A DNA stretch of 64,000 bases from Rhodoferax lithotrophicus (GCF_019973615.1 NZ_AP024238.1:1-64000); one strand, 5' to 3'; shown: positions 1-13,504, numbered from the stretch's first letter. The notes: generated by a model from the sequence alone, not told the origin. A program made the numbers and translations.

Positions 1-1410
1 ATGACCGAGGGACCCCCCCCATATCCAGACTCCATACAGCCACAAGCCAGCACTGATTTGTGGCAAGCCTGTATTGATCAACTTGCCCAGGAATTACCAG
101 AGCAACAATTTCAAACTTGGATAAAGCCGCTCACGGCCCAAGTGTCTGACGACCTGTCCAAAGTGACCGTTTTTGTGGCCAATCGCTTCAAAATGGATTG
201 GATTCGTGCGCAATACAGCGCCCGTCTGGCTCAACAAATGGAGCGATTAACAGGTCAGGCAATTCATCTTGAGCTGGCCCTCGCACCGAGGGAACCCATT
301 GCCAGAAGCCAACCAACACAAAGGCTAATGCCATCGGCAGTCCCTGACAATACGGTCAGTCAAATCGAACAAGCCGCACCTGAGCCGCTCAAAAACAGGC
401 TTAATGCCATGCTCACTTTTGATGCTTTAGTTGAGGGTAGTGCCAATCGCATGGCACGCGCTGCAGCCATGCATGTGGCTGGTATGCCGGGGCATTTGTA
501 CAACCCTCTGTTCATCTACGGAGGAGTGGGTTTGGGCAAAACCCACTTGATGCATGCTGTGGGTAATCAGCTTATCGCTGACCGTCCCAATGCCAAAGTT
601 CTCTACATCCATGCTGAACAGTTTGTCACGGATGTGGTTAAAGCCTATCAACGCAAAGCTTTTGATGAGTTCAAAGAGCGTTATCACTCACTTGATTTGT
701 TGCTGATTGATGATGTGCAATTTTTTGCTAACAAGGAGCGAACTCAAGAGGAATTCTTTAACGCCTTTGAGGCCCTGTTGGCGAAAAAGTCGCACATTGT
801 GATGACCAGCGACACCTACCCGAAAGGTTTGGCCGACATTCACGAACGTCTTGTGTCGCGCTTTGATTCTGGTTTGACGGTGGCTATTGAGCCACCCGAA
901 CTGGAAATGCGGGTGGCCATTCTGATCAATAAAGCGCAAGCCGAGGGTATTGTCATGCCTGAAGAGGTTGCCTTTTTTGTTGCTAAAAACGTGCGCTCCA
1001 ACGTGCGTGAGCTCGAAGGTGCCCTGCGCAAAATTCTGGCGTATTCTCGTTTTAATCAAAAAGAAATCTCCATCTTGTTGGCGCGCGAAGCGCTGCGAGA
1101 CTTGCTGTCGATCCAGAACCGTCAAATTTCGGTGGAAAACATCCAGAAAACGGTGGCCGATTACTACAAGATCAAAGTGGCTGACATGTATTCGAAAAAA
1201 CGGCCAGCCAGTATTGCCCGGCCACGTCAGATAGCCATGTTTTTAGCCAAAGAACTTACCCAAAAGAGTCTGCCCGAGATTGGCGAGCTGTTTGGTGGGC
1301 GTGATCACACCACCGTACTCCATGCGGTGCGCAAAATTGGTGCAGAACGCCAGCAAATGACCGAGCTGAATCAACAGCTGCATGTGCTGGAGCAAACCCT
1401 CAAAGGCTGA
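1..1410 (+). CDS. dnaA: Chromosomal replication initiator DnaA
   Basis: DnaA binds DnaA boxes at oriC, melts the origin and loads the DnaB helicase. The 469-residue protein has the family layout: an N-terminal helicase-interaction domain, a variable linker around residues 85-130, an AAA+ ATPase with Walker A GGVGLGKT (174-181) and Walker B LLLIDDVQ (233-240), and a C-terminal DNA-binding domain with the DnaA signature [14 protein letters not shown] (433-446). The ATG is base 1 of the window, so the promoter, any ribosome-binding site and any upstream origin cannot be seen. dnaN and gyrB follow on the same strand, the classical order. Family assignment is secure; only the exact start is untested. 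Confidence 0.98.
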   Translation: MTEGPPPYPDSIQPQASTDLWQACIDQLAQELPEQQFQTWIKPLTAQVSDDLSKVTVFVANRFKMDWIRAQYSARLAQQMERLTGQAIHLELALAPREPIARSQPTQRLMPSAVPDNTVSQIEQAAPEPLKNRLNAMLTFDALVEGSANRMARAAAMHVAGMPGHLYNPLFIYGGVGLGKTHLMHAVGNQLIADRPNAKVLYIHAEQFVTDVVKAYQRKAFDEFKERYHSLDLLLIDDVQFFANKERTQEEFFNAFEALLAKKSHIVMTSDTYPKGLADIHERLVSRFDSGLTVAIEPPELEMRVAILINKAQAEGIVMPEEVAFFVAKNVRSNVRELEGALRKILAYSRFNQKEISILLAREALRDLLSIQNRQISVENIQKTVADYYKIKVADMYSKKRPASIARPRQIAMFLAKELTQKSLPEIGELFGGRDHTTVLHAVRKIGAERQQMTELNQQLHVLEQTLKG

Positions 1411-1468
1411 GCCGAATGAGTGGGAAAATGACCACCAAAACCTAGATTAATCACTACATGAGGATGAC

Positions 1469-5229
<3,761 letters not shown>

Positions 5230-5713
5230 TGCTGTAGGTTCTCAGAAATATTGCAAAAATTCTCACATCGTGCAAAAAACGGTTGCGGAATGACACTGCA
5301 CTTTCTACTTCGTGCCACTCAACATTCACCTCCCTATGGGAATATGGGGTGTTTGGGGCTGCTCGCAGTCGGGTTTTAGCTAATTCTGCAGCACGGACTA
5401 TTTTGAAAAAACGTCATTGGTGCGTGTTCTCAATGGCTAAAACCTAGGTCAGCAACAGACCTAGGCGGGTCCTTCACTCGGTGCATTTGTAAGTCAGGTA
5501 CGCAGCGTTGCTGTCGGTCACATGGAAATCGTAAGCACTCAATTGTGGATTGGGAACGGGCTTCAACGATTCCAATGTAAAGACTCGAATGCAGCGTTGG
5601 ACTAAACCGCTCGCGCGGTATCCTTCGATCAGCGATTTTGGTTATCCAGCGGTGTAGGCATGTCGAAGTTGTGAATTGAGGCAATTGGCCTCGTTCACAA
5701 CAGGAGCACAGCC
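5230..5713. other. Gap after gyrB with a hairpin; probable left end of the IS91-type insertion
   Basis: No credible gene lies in these 484 bases. A perfect 8-bp inverted repeat (CCTAGGTC at 5443-5450 and GACCTAGG at 5458-5465, 7-base loop) lies about 200 bases after gyrB. It could mark one terminus of the downstream recombinase/transposase insertion, because IS91-type ends often contain small palindromes. The exact boundary cannot be fixed: this family makes no target duplication. Confidence 0.45.
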
Positions 5714-6589
5714 ATGGAAACATCGACACCAAGCGGGTCACCACTGCGTCAACGCATGATTGAGGACATGCGAATGCGCAAACTGATGCCCAGGACGCGA
5801 GAGGCTTACATCCGGGCCGTTCGTAAGTTCGCAAAGTTTTTGGGCAGATCACCTGACACAGCAACCGATGAAGACCTGCGCCGTTTTCAACTGCATCTGA
5901 TCGACCAAGGCACTTCACCCATCACGCTCAACGCCACCATTGTGGGCTTGAACTTTCTTTTCACAGTCACGCTGGGTCGCCCCGAGGTGATGGCCAAGAT
6001 GCAATCAGTGCGGGTCCCCCAGAAGCTTCCGGTGATTTTGAGCAAGGAAGAGATGACCCGTTTGCTCGCCTGTGTTGGGCACATCAAACACCAGACGGCG
6101 CTGTCACTGGCCTATGGCACGGGGTTGCGTGTGGGCGAGGTCGTCGCGCTCAAAGTCAGCGACATTGACAGCAAGCGTATGACGCTGCGCGTGGAACAAG
6201 GCAAAGGCCTCAAGGATCGCTACGCCATGCTCTCACCAGTCCTGCTGGAGCGCCTGCGCGTGTGGTGGCGCGTGGCACGCGCGCAGGGCAAGATGCTCGA
6301 TGGGGGTTGGCTGTTTCCGGGCCTTGATCCTTTGCAAAGCTTGAGTACCCGCCAACTCAACCGTGCTATCCACGATGCAGCCACGATGGCCAAGATCGAC
6401 AAGCGGGTGTCCATGCACACGTTGAGGCACTCTTTTGCCACCCATTTGCTGGAGCAGAAGGTGGACATCCGCGTGATCCAGGTTTTACTGGGGCACCAGC
6501 GGCTGGACACCACGGTGCATTACGTACAAGTCGCCACCGATGTCCTACGTGAAGTGATCAGCCCACTGGAGACACTCAAACCGACATAG
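5714..6589 (+). CDS. Tyrosine recombinase (integrase) of an IS91-associated element
   Basis: This 291-residue protein is a tyrosine site-specific recombinase. An N-terminal SAM-like core-binding domain (MRKLMPRTREAYIRAVRKF region) is followed by a catalytic domain with R139 (GLRVGEV), H235 and R238 (HTLRHSF), H261 (LLGHQRLDTT) and the nucleophile Y270 (VHYVQV). The set is complete, so the enzyme looks intact. A GGAGCA-type ribosome-binding site precedes the ATG. The IS91-type transposase starts 11 bp downstream in the same orientation. Pairing of such an integrase with an IS91 HUH transposase is known in one subset of IS91-family elements, so the two probably form one mobile unit. An integron integrase is unlikely: no attI, attC array or cassette is visible. 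Confidence 0.88.
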   Translation: METSTPSGSPLRQRMIEDMRMRKLMPRTREAYIRAVRKFAKFLGRSPDTATDEDLRRFQLHLIDQGTSPITLNATIVGLNFLFTVTLGRPEVMAKMQSVRVPQKLPVILSKEEMTRLLACVGHIKHQTALSLAYGTGLRVGEVVALKVSDIDSKRMTLRVEQGKGLKDRYAMLSPVLLERLRVWWRVARAQGKMLDGGWLFPGLDPLQSLSTRQLNRAIHDAATMAKIDKRVSMHTLRHSFATHLLEQKVDIRVIQVLLGHQRLDTTVHYVQVATDVLREVISPLETLKPT

Positions 6590-6600
6590 GGATCACGGCC

Positions 6601-7809
6601 GTGGGCCACCTCGCCTTGGAGGTTGCCGACATCTTTCGTACCCATGGCCCGGCCTGGCGGCAAACCCAGCAGGGGCACTTGAGCCTGGGCCAGCTCAAAG
6701 TCATGTCGGCCATAGAACAGTGCCGCAGCGCGGCGCTGGGGGGACACGTGTTGCACTGTGATGGCTGCGGACACGACAGAGTTGCCTATAACTCCTGTCG
6801 CAACCGTCATTGCCCCAAGTGCCAGGCCAGTGCGGCCAAGCGTTGGCTTGAGGCGCGTCAGGCTGAACTGCTGCCAGTGGACTATTACCACGTGGTCTTC
6901 ACCTTGCCCGCACCCATCAGCGCCATTGCCTATTACAACAAGGCGGTGCTTTATCGCCTGCTGTTTGAGGTGGCCGCTGAGACCTTGACCACCATCGCGG
7001 CAGATCCCAAGCATATGGGCGCGCAGATTGGCGCGACGCTGGTGCTACACACCTGGGGCTCAGCGTTGACGCACCATCCCCATGTGCATGGGATTGTGCC
7101 GGGCGGGGGCCTGTCACTGGACGGCCAGCGCTGGGTGGCCTGCAAGCCGGGTTTCTTTCTGCCGGTGCGGGTGCTCTCAAGGTTGTTTCGCAGGCGCTTC
7201 TTGGAGGAACTGGGGGTGGCATACCGTGCCGGTGAGTTACAGTTCTTTGGCGAGTACGCCGAGCTGGCGGATGCCAAGACCTTTGCCAAATGGCTCTTCC
7301 CGATGGGCAAATGCGACTGGGTGGTGTATGCCAAGCGCCCCTTTGCAGGCCCGGCGGCGGTGTTGACTTATTTGTCTCGCTATACCCACCGGGTGGCCAT
7401 TTCCAATTCGCGCCTGATTTCAATGGATGAAGCTGGGGTGACATTTCGCTGGAAGGATTACCGTGCCAAAGGCAAGACGCGCCACAAGACCATGACGCTG
7501 GAGCCTGATGAGTTCATGCGACGATTTTTGTTGCATGTGCTGCCCAGTGGCTTTCACCGCATTCGTCACTATGGGCTGATCGCCAACAATGCGCGCAAAG
7601 ACAATTTGGTACGGGCACGTGAACTGTTATATGTTGCGCCGGTTGCTGCATCAACTGCCACATCGGCTGCTGATTCGACTGATGTGCCCAATGACGGTGT
7701 CCGTCCGACCTTTGTTTGTTCGCACTGTGGTGCGCCAATGGTGATCATCCAGACGCTGATACGTCAGCGTGCCATTCGTGCTCCGCCGCAGAGTCTGGGT
7801 ATGCCATGA
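6601..7809 (+). CDS. IS91-family HUH/Y2-type transposase
   Basis: This is a rolling-circle transposase of the IS91 family, 402 residues. The N-terminal part carries the zinc-binding pattern CDGCG...CRNRHCPKCQ (around residues 57-79). The HUH metal motif is H161-V-H163 inside HHPHVHG, and the tyrosine motif YLSRY places the candidate nucleophiles at Y257 and Y261. A second Cys pair (CSHCG) lies near the C-terminus. The GTG start at 6601 follows the integrase stop by 11 bp. All catalytic motifs are present and the frame is open, so the copy may be active. Confidence 0.92.
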   Translation: MGHLALEVADIFRTHGPAWRQTQQGHLSLGQLKVMSAIEQCRSAALGGHVLHCDGCGHDRVAYNSCRNRHCPKCQASAAKRWLEARQAELLPVDYYHVVFTLPAPISAIAYYNKAVLYRLLFEVAAETLTTIAADPKHMGAQIGATLVLHTWGSALTHHPHVHGIVPGGGLSLDGQRWVACKPGFFLPVRVLSRLFRRRFLEELGVAYRAGELQFFGEYAELADAKTFAKWLFPMGKCDWVVYAKRPFAGPAAVLTYLSRYTHRVAISNSRLISMDEAGVTFRWKDYRAKGKTRHKTMTLEPDEFMRRFLLHVLPSGFHRIRHYGLIANNARKDNLVRARELLYVAPVAASTATSAADSTDVPNDGVRPTFVCSHCGAPMVIIQTLIRQRAIRAPPQSLGMP

Positions 7810-8259
7810 AGTCACGATTTAATCTTGAACGATCAAACCAAGTGCCGCCTTTGTATCCATCAAAGTTGGCCTGGGCTGGCATTGCCTCATGGTGCCAAAC
7901 CGGCGGTTTTTGCTCTGATCGTTGCCGTCGGTTCTGGCATTTTGGATCGCTCAATCATCATCTGAACTACCCATGGGCCACCATGACCTCCATGTTTGGC
8001 TCATTGAACCACGTTGCAGGTATTCAAATCCCCATAGCGTTGTAGTTCACTCCAACCGCAACGGCACATCCCGCGGTTTCCTCCCTCGAGGCTTGTACGA
8101 CGCCAGCCCTCAGGCTTGGGCTGGATCCCGGCGGTTAATGGTTGCGGGCTGGCATCCTACAAACCTAAACGTTTGCAGTCATAGAGATTTTGGGCTGTGA
8201 ACGACTTCAGAAGGCTGAAATTGGCCATATTCATTGACCCATGGCGTGATTTCGATATA
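7810..8259. other. Gap between the IS91 transposase and the imuA promoter
   Basis: No supported gene is present. A short hairpin (CCAGCCC at 8103-8109 pairing with GGGCTGG at 8118-8124) is a candidate for the origin end of the IS91-type element. The last roughly 80 bases become AT-richer and lead into the LexA box. Confidence 0.4.
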
Positions 8260-8275
8260 CTGTATTTTCATACAG
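8260..8275 (+). promoter_or_regulatory. LexA (SOS) box upstream of imuA
   Basis: CTGTATTTTCATACAG matches the gammaproteobacterial/betaproteobacterial LexA operator CTGT-N8-ACAG perfectly in both half-sites. It ends 17 bases before the imuA ATG, a position where LexA would block the promoter. It implies that the imuA-imuB-dnaE2 cassette is induced by DNA damage. Confidence 0.9.
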
Positions 8276-8292
8276 CCATTATTTGAAATCCC

Positions 8293-9117
8293 ATGTCCGC
8301 CGCCCTCCAATGGATAGTGAATGCCGAGCCACCCTTTGGTGTTGGCCCGTCACAGCCGTTTGACGTCGGTCTGCTCCCAAGCAGCGTTTCGCAAGCAATC
8401 TGGCGAGGAACCGAAGTCGGACAGTCAGGCAAAGCCGTTGTCTCAACTGGCTTTGAGGCACTGGATGCCCAGTTGCCGGGTGGCGGTTGGCCATGCAACT
8501 CTTTGACTGAACTTCTGCAGTCTCAACCCTCACTGTGTGAATGGCGCCTGCTTTCACCCGCATTGGCCCGGCTTGTGACCACCGGTGGCCAAATCTTGTT
8601 GGTTGGGCCACCCAAACGTCCCCATGTCCCTGGTCTGGTCAAACTCGGCATTGCTGAAAAAAATCTGGTCTGGATTGTTGCTGACACCCCGGCAGAACGT
8701 CTTTGGACCACAGAACAGTTGGTCAAAGCCAACCCGCGGGGTGGCGCCATCCTGGCGTGGTTGCCCCAGGCGCGTGCCGAGCAAATTCGGCGTCTTCAAG
8801 TCCACGCCCAATCCTGCGACTGCCCGGTGTTCCTGTTTCGACCTGAGGCAGTCCAACTGGACGCTTCACCGGCACCATTGCGTGTCTTGGCCACGCTCGG
8901 TACCGATTGGCAGTTGCAGGTTTATATTTTGAAGCGCAAGGGCGCATTGATGGACGGCTTTATTTCCCTGCTGTCAATTCCCGCAACGCTCGCCAGCGTG
9001 TTCACACCCCGGTTGATGCGTCCGAGCCAATTGATGGCCAAAACGGAGGCATCCAATGTCCATGCATTGGGCCGCACTGTTAACCAACGTCACCTGCGAC
9101 AAATCGCTGCGCACTGA
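8293..9117 (+). CDS. imuA: ImuA, RecA-like component of the SOS mutasome
   Basis: ImuA (SulA/RecA-like superfamily) is the first gene of the imuA-imuB-dnaE2 translesion cassette found in many bacteria without DinB/UmuDC-dependent mutagenesis. The 274-residue protein has the typical segment STGFEALDAQLPGGGWP followed by LTELL (around residues 56-76) and a degenerate RecA core (ILLVGPPKRPHVPGL). It begins 17 bases after a perfect LexA box. Its 3' end overlaps the imuB start by about 60 bp, which suggests translational coupling. In studied systems ImuA links RecA to the mutasome; that role is inferred here from family and context. Confidence 0.9.
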   Translation: MSAALQWIVNAEPPFGVGPSQPFDVGLLPSSVSQAIWRGTEVGQSGKAVVSTGFEALDAQLPGGGWPCNSLTELLQSQPSLCEWRLLSPALARLVTTGGQILLVGPPKRPHVPGLVKLGIAEKNLVWIVADTPAERLWTTEQLVKANPRGGAILAWLPQARAEQIRRLQVHAQSCDCPVFLFRPEAVQLDASPAPLRVLATLGTDWQLQVYILKRKGALMDGFISLLSIPATLASVFTPRLMRPSQLMAKTEASNVHALGRTVNQRHLRQIAAH

Positions 9118-10375
9118 CCCAGCGGGGATTGCTGTCTGGGCTCTTCAATTCACTCCCCGAGTTGCAAGAGTTGACCAGGCGGTCTTGCTGGAGGTCGAGC
9201 AAAGCTTGCGTCTGTTTGGCGGTGAAGACCGGGTGCATGAGCTCGTCGAGGCAGGTGCGACCGAGCTCGGCATAACCGAACTTGCATGGGCCCCGACCAG
9301 CCTAGCGGCCCTTGCTTGCGCCCGAGTTGGCATCCGTGATGGTTTTTCTGGGCCATTGACCAATGTGCTGGACCCGTTGCCTTATGAATGTGTCGATGCG
9401 GTTAATGTTCATGGGGCCACACTGGCGCGTCTGGGATGCAGAACACTTGCCGATGTGCGCATGTTGCCGCGTGGCGGCATCCGCCGACGTTTTGACAGTC
9501 AACTGCTGCTGGCGCTAGACCAGGCCTATGGTTTGTGCCCCGAAGGCTACCAATGGGTGACACTGCCTGAAACATATTCTGCAAAGTTGCAATTGCCCGG
9601 TCGCGTCGACACAGCACCGGCCCTGATGTTTGGCGCCAGGCGCCTGTTGGTACAAATGGGTGGATGGCTTTGTGCTCGCCAATGCGGGGTCACTGCTTTC
9701 ACATTGCACTGGTGCTACGACGTGATGCGCGCCAAAGACGCGGGGGACGGCGGCAAAATCACCGTGCGCACGGCACACCCAACGCAAAACGTCGACCACC
9801 TGTGCCGACTGCTGACAGAAAACCTGGCCAAGGTGACTTTACTGGCTCCGGTCGGTGATCTGATCCTGAGCGCGACGGAAGTAACACCGTTCATCGAAGA
9901 AAGCCGTTCTCTCATTCCTGATGACCGGCCGACTGGAGAGTCCATTGACCTGGTACTGGAACGTATCGAAGCTCGCCTGGGCAAAAAACGCGTTCTCAGA
10001 CCTGTGCTGACCGAAGACACGCGCATGGAGTGGATGAACCACTGGCAGCCGATGAACGCCAAAAGACCGGCTACCAAGGTGCGCCAGGTATCCGGTCCCC
10101 AGCCCACCTGGATTCTCAAAACGCCGTTGAAGCTGGATGTCAAAGGTGAACGCCCGCTGTACCAAGGCCCACTTCAGCTATTGCTGGGGCCAGAGCGTGT
10201 CGAGGGGGGCTGGTGGCACCGCGCTCAAGACGCAGACGGTCGCCAGAGCAGCCTGAATGTGGGACGGGACTACTGGGTGGCTCTCAGCCAACATGCGGGT
10301 GCACTCTGGATTTTTCAGCAACGACTGCCCAAAGACACGGCTGCGTCCTGGTTTTTGCATGGACTCTTTGCGTGA
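9056..10375 (+). CDS. imuB: ImuB, Y-family polymerase-like mutasome scaffold
   Basis: ImuB resembles Y-family DNA polymerases but lacks the catalytic acidic residues. It acts as a hub joining ImuA, DnaE2 and the beta clamp. This 439-residue protein shows the Y-family-like core (VLLEVEQSLRLFGG, then a helix-hairpin-helix region LARLGCRTLADVRMLPRGGI) and a C-terminal segment QLLLGPERVEGGWW typical of the family. Translation may start at 9056 or at the second ATG at 9062; both lie inside imuA. dnaE2 follows after 9 bp. The three genes clearly form one operon under the LexA box. Confidence 0.9.
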   Translation: MSMHWAALLTNVTCDKSLRTDPAGIAVWALQFTPRVARVDQAVLLEVEQSLRLFGGEDRVHELVEAGATELGITELAWAPTSLAALACARVGIRDGFSGPLTNVLDPLPYECVDAVNVHGATLARLGCRTLADVRMLPRGGIRRRFDSQLLLALDQAYGLCPEGYQWVTLPETYSAKLQLPGRVDTAPALMFGARRLLVQMGGWLCARQCGVTAFTLHWCYDVMRAKDAGDGGKITVRTAHPTQNVDHLCRLLTENLAKVTLLAPVGDLILSATEVTPFIEESRSLIPDDRPTGESIDLVLERIEARLGKKRVLRPVLTEDTRMEWMNHWQPMNAKRPATKVRQVSGPQPTWILKTPLKLDVKGERPLYQGPLQLLLGPERVEGGWWHRAQDADGRQSSLNVGRDYWVALSQHAGALWIFQQRLPKDTAASWFLHGLFA

Positions 10376-10384
10376 GCCCGCACC

Positions 10385-13300
10385 ATGCCCGTCTTGCCCC
10401 AATACGCCGAGCTTAGGTGCCTCTCCAATTTTTCTTTTCTGATAGGGGCCAGCAAACCTGAGGAGCTGGTCGTGCGTGCCAAAGAACTCGGCTACTCAGC
10501 CCTGGCGCTGACCGATGAATGCACCATGGCCGGCATCGTTCGCGCCCATGTGCAGGCCAAGGAATCAGGCATCAAACTCCTGGTCGGCTCACAGTTTCAG
10601 GTCGACTGTGAAAGTCGGCTGGACTTTGGAAGTCCCTTCAATCTGGTCGTGCTGGCCTGCAACTTGAACGGCTACGGTAACCTGTGCGAGTTCATCACAC
10701 GCCTGCGGCGCACGTCAGAGAAAAAGGGAACTTATCACCTGTTGCTCGAAAGCATCCAGGGTGCAGACCTGGCGGACTGCCTGGTGGTGGTGTCGCCTGA
10801 GCGCGGCAGCACCCTGGAACAGCTCCTGACTATAGGGCAATGGGCCTTGCAGCATTTCATCGGTCGATGTTGGTGGGGTGTCGAGCAATTACGCACGCTG
10901 AACGATGAGATCTGGCTCTATAAACTCAGGCAGGTAAGTGAGGCCACCGCTATTTCGCTGGTGGCGGTCGGTGATGTGCACATGCACGTGCGCTCCCGCA
11001 AACCACTTCAGGACGTGTTGACAGCCATCCGGGTTGGCAAACCCCTGACCGAATGTGGTCTGGACTTGCAGCAAAACGCCGAACGTCACCTGCGCACCCG
11101 CCTACGTCTGGCGCAGACCTATCCAGACGAGTTAATGGCCGAAACCCTCACCGTGGCCAATCGGTGCAACTTTTTGCTTGATGAGCTGCAATACCAGTAT
11201 CCCCAGGAAGTAGTGCCAGCAGGCGAGACTCCTGAGTCGTACCTGAGGCGAGTCACCTACGAAGGGGCAGGGCGGCGCTGGCCCGGAGGCATGACAGCCA
11301 AAGTCCAACGTCAAATTGGGCACGAACTCACTTTGATTTGCGAACTGAAGTACGAGCAGTATTTTTTGACCGTTTACGACATCGTCGCGTTCGCTCGGTC
11401 CCGCCACATCCTTTGCCAAGGGCGGGGGGCTGCTGCCAACAGCGCAGTCTGTTATTGCCTGGGCGTCACCGAGGTGGATCCGGCGCGGATGTCCGTGCTT
11501 TTTGAGCGATTTATCAGCAAAGAGCGCAATGAGCCGCCTGACATTGATGTCGACTTTGAGCATGAGCGCCGCGAAGAAGTCATCCAGTACCTGTATCAAA
11601 AGTACGGGCGTGACCGTGCTGCTTTGACGAGCGTGGTGATTTCGTACCGGCCCAAATCCGCCATTCGGGATGTTGGCAAGGCGCTGGGCTTCGATTTGGA
11701 ATTATTGGAAAAACTTGCCAAGTCCCATCGCCATTGGGATGGACGCGAGGTCCATGCCGAGCGTTTGAAAGAGATGGGACTCTCACTGGATGACCTGGGT
11801 GTCCAGCAACTCATGACGATGACACGACAGTTGATGACTTTTCCGAGGCATCTCTCCCAGCACCCGGGCGGCTTTGTGCTGACCAAGGGACCCTTGTCGC
11901 GCATGGTTCCCATCGAAGCAGCTTCCATGGAGGACCGCACTGTCATCGAGTGGGACAAGGACGACCTGGATGCCATGGGTTTGTTGAAAGTTGATGTGCT
12001 GGCTCTGGGCATGCTCACGGCGATTCGCAAATCACTGGATTTCGTCAGTATGCGACGCGGCTTTCACTTTCAGATGCAGGACATCCCGGCCGAAGACCCC
12101 GCAACCTACGAGATGATTTGCCAGGCAGACACGGTCGGGGTGTTCCAGATTGAGTCCCGTGCGCAGATGGGAATGCTGCCGCGTTTGCAGCCAAGGTGTT
12201 TTTATGACTTGGTCATCGAGGTGGCGCTGGTGCGACCAGGCCCGATTCAAGGGGGCATGGTGCACCCGTACCTGAGCCGCAGACAGGGCAAAGAACCCGT
12301 TGTATATCCCAGTGCAGCCCTTGAAGTAGCCCTGGGTCGAACGCTGGGTGTGCCCGTTTTTCAGGAACAGGTGATGCAAGTCAGTATCCTGGCCGCCGGC
12401 TTTACGCCTGACGAGGCCGATGGGTTGCGCCGGGCGATGGCCGCCTGGAAACGCAAAGGTGGCCTTGAAAAATACTTTGATCGCATCGTCGATGGGATGA
12501 CTTCGCGAGGATACGAGAAAGAATTCGCGCTGCAAATCTTTGAGCAGATAAAGGGTTTCAGCGAATATGGCTTCCCGGAATCACATGCCGCATCCTTTGC
12601 CCTGCTGGTCTACGCCAGCTGTTGGCTCAAGCACGCGGAGCCCGCGGCTTTTCTGGCTGCCATGCTGAATTCGCAACCACTGGGTTTTTATTCTCCCAAT
12701 CAACTGGTTCAGGATGCCAAAAGGCACGGAGTGGAGGTGAGGGCGGTGGATGTGATGTTCAGTGACGTGGATGCCACGCTGGAAGATTTACCCCACATGC
12801 CCGCAGTGCGCCTGGGATTGCGGCTGATTTCCGGACTCAGGCGGACATCTGCCGAGCGCATCGTGGCCGCGCGCGCCCAACAGCCCTTTGATGGTGCCGG
12901 GGATCTGTCCAGACGCGCCAACCTTGAGCAGCATGAGATGAAGTTGTTGGCTGGTGCCGATGCCCTGGCCAGCCTGTCGGGTCACCGCAGGCAGCAGGTC
13001 TGGGAAGCCGCAGCGCTGCACGCTCCACCCGAGTTGCTGCGCGACGCCCCGGTTGAGGAGGACATTCTGGAGCTGCCCGAGGCCCCGGAAGGGGAGGAAA
13101 TCGTTTTCGACTACGCAGCATTGGGGCTTAGTCTGAGGTGCCATCCGCTGGCACTGCTGCGAAAGCAACTGGCCGACATGCGCTTTAAGTCCTCTTCCCA
13201 ACTTCGCGACCTTCGCGATGGCAGCCTAGTGCGGGCCTGTGGCATTGTGACACTGCGCCAACAACCTGAGACGGCCAAGGGGGTGGTTTTTGTGTCGCTG

Positions 13301-13504
13301 GAAGATGAAGACGGTTCTGTCCAGGTCATTGTCTGGAAGAGCTTGCGAGAGAAACAGCGCCGGGAACTGATGAACGCCAAGCTCCTGGGTGTCTATGGGG
13401 TTTGGCAGCGTGACGGCGAGGCGCGCAATTTGATTGCAAAGCATCTGGTCGACCTGACGCATTGGCTCGGCCGATTGGCAGCACCGAGTCGGGATTTTCA
13501 TTGA
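10385..13504 (+). CDS. dnaE2: Error-prone DNA polymerase DnaE2 (ImuC)
   Basis: DnaE2/ImuC is the C-family polymerase that extends past lesions in the ImuA-ImuB mutasome. The 1039 residues cover an N-terminal PHP domain (YAELRCLSNFSFLIGAS), the polymerase palm with the catalytic motif PDIDVDFEH (around residue 382), the finger region (GVFQIESRAQMGMLPRL, EVALVRPGPIQGGMVHPY), a helix-hairpin-helix region and a C-terminal OB fold (VRACGIVTLRQQPETAKGVVFVSLEDEDG). In the PHP start most family members read HCLSNFSF; here the His is Arg, as expected for a non-functional or altered PHP metal site. It is shorter than replicative DnaE1 (about 1160) and lacks its C-terminal tau-binding tail. Confidence 0.95.
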   Translation: MPVLPQYAELRCLSNFSFLIGASKPEELVVRAKELGYSALALTDECTMAGIVRAHVQAKESGIKLLVGSQFQVDCESRLDFGSPFNLVVLACNLNGYGNLCEFITRLRRTSEKKGTYHLLLESIQGADLADCLVVVSPERGSTLEQLLTIGQWALQHFIGRCWWGVEQLRTLNDEIWLYKLRQVSEATAISLVAVGDVHMHVRSRKPLQDVLTAIRVGKPLTECGLDLQQNAERHLRTRLRLAQTYPDELMAETLTVANRCNFLLDELQYQYPQEVVPAGETPESYLRRVTYEGAGRRWPGGMTAKVQRQIGHELTLICELKYEQYFLTVYDIVAFARSRHILCQGRGAAANSAVCYCLGVTEVDPARMSVLFERFISKERNEPPDIDVDFEHERREEVIQYLYQKYGRDRAALTSVVISYRPKSAIRDVGKALGFDLELLEKLAKSHRHWDGREVHAERLKEMGLSLDDLGVQQLMTMTRQLMTFPRHLSQHPGGFVLTKGPLSRMVPIEAASMEDRTVIEWDKDDLDAMGLLKVDVLALGMLTAIRKSLDFVSMRRGFHFQMQDIPAEDPATYEMICQADTVGVFQIESRAQMGMLPRLQPRCFYDLVIEVALVRPGPIQGGMVHPYLSRRQGKEPVVYPSAALEVALGRTLGVPVFQEQVMQVSILAAGFTPDEADGLRRAMAAWKRKGGLEKYFDRIVDGMTSRGYEKEFALQIFEQIKGFSEYGFPESHAASFALLVYASCWLKHAEPAAFLAAMLNSQPLGFYSPNQLVQDAKRHGVEVRAVDVMFSDVDATLEDLPHMPAVRLGLRLISGLRRTSAERIVAARAQQPFDGAGDLSRRANLEQHEMKLLAGADALASLSGHRRQQVWEAAALHAPPELLRDAPVEEDILELPEAPEGEEIVFDYAALGLSLRCHPLALLRKQLADMRFKSSSQLRDLRDGSLVRACGIVTLRQQPETAKGVVFVSLEDEDGSVQVIVWKSLREKQRRELMNAKLLGVYGVWQRDGEARNLIAKHLVDLTHWLGRLAAPSRDFH

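Larger units (their letters stand above)
5443..8170 (+). mobile_element. IS91-like insertion with integrase plus HUH transposase (ends approximate)
   Basis: The tyrosine recombinase and IS91 transposase genes lie between gyrB and the SOS-regulated imuA cassette. Hairpins flank them: CCTAGGTC/GACCTAGG at 5443-5465, and CCAGCCC/GGGCTGG at 8103-8124. They are tentatively used as markers of the two ends. IS91 elements lack terminal inverted repeats and target duplications, so the ends given here are inferred and could be off by 100 bases or more. The insertion lies outside the LexA box at 8260 and leaves imuA regulation intact. Confidence 0.5.

Noticed and set aside
5714..6589. Integron integrase hypothesis
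   Set aside because: No attI, no attC array and no gene cassettes. The partner gene is an IS91-type transposase, which explains the recombinase as part of that element.
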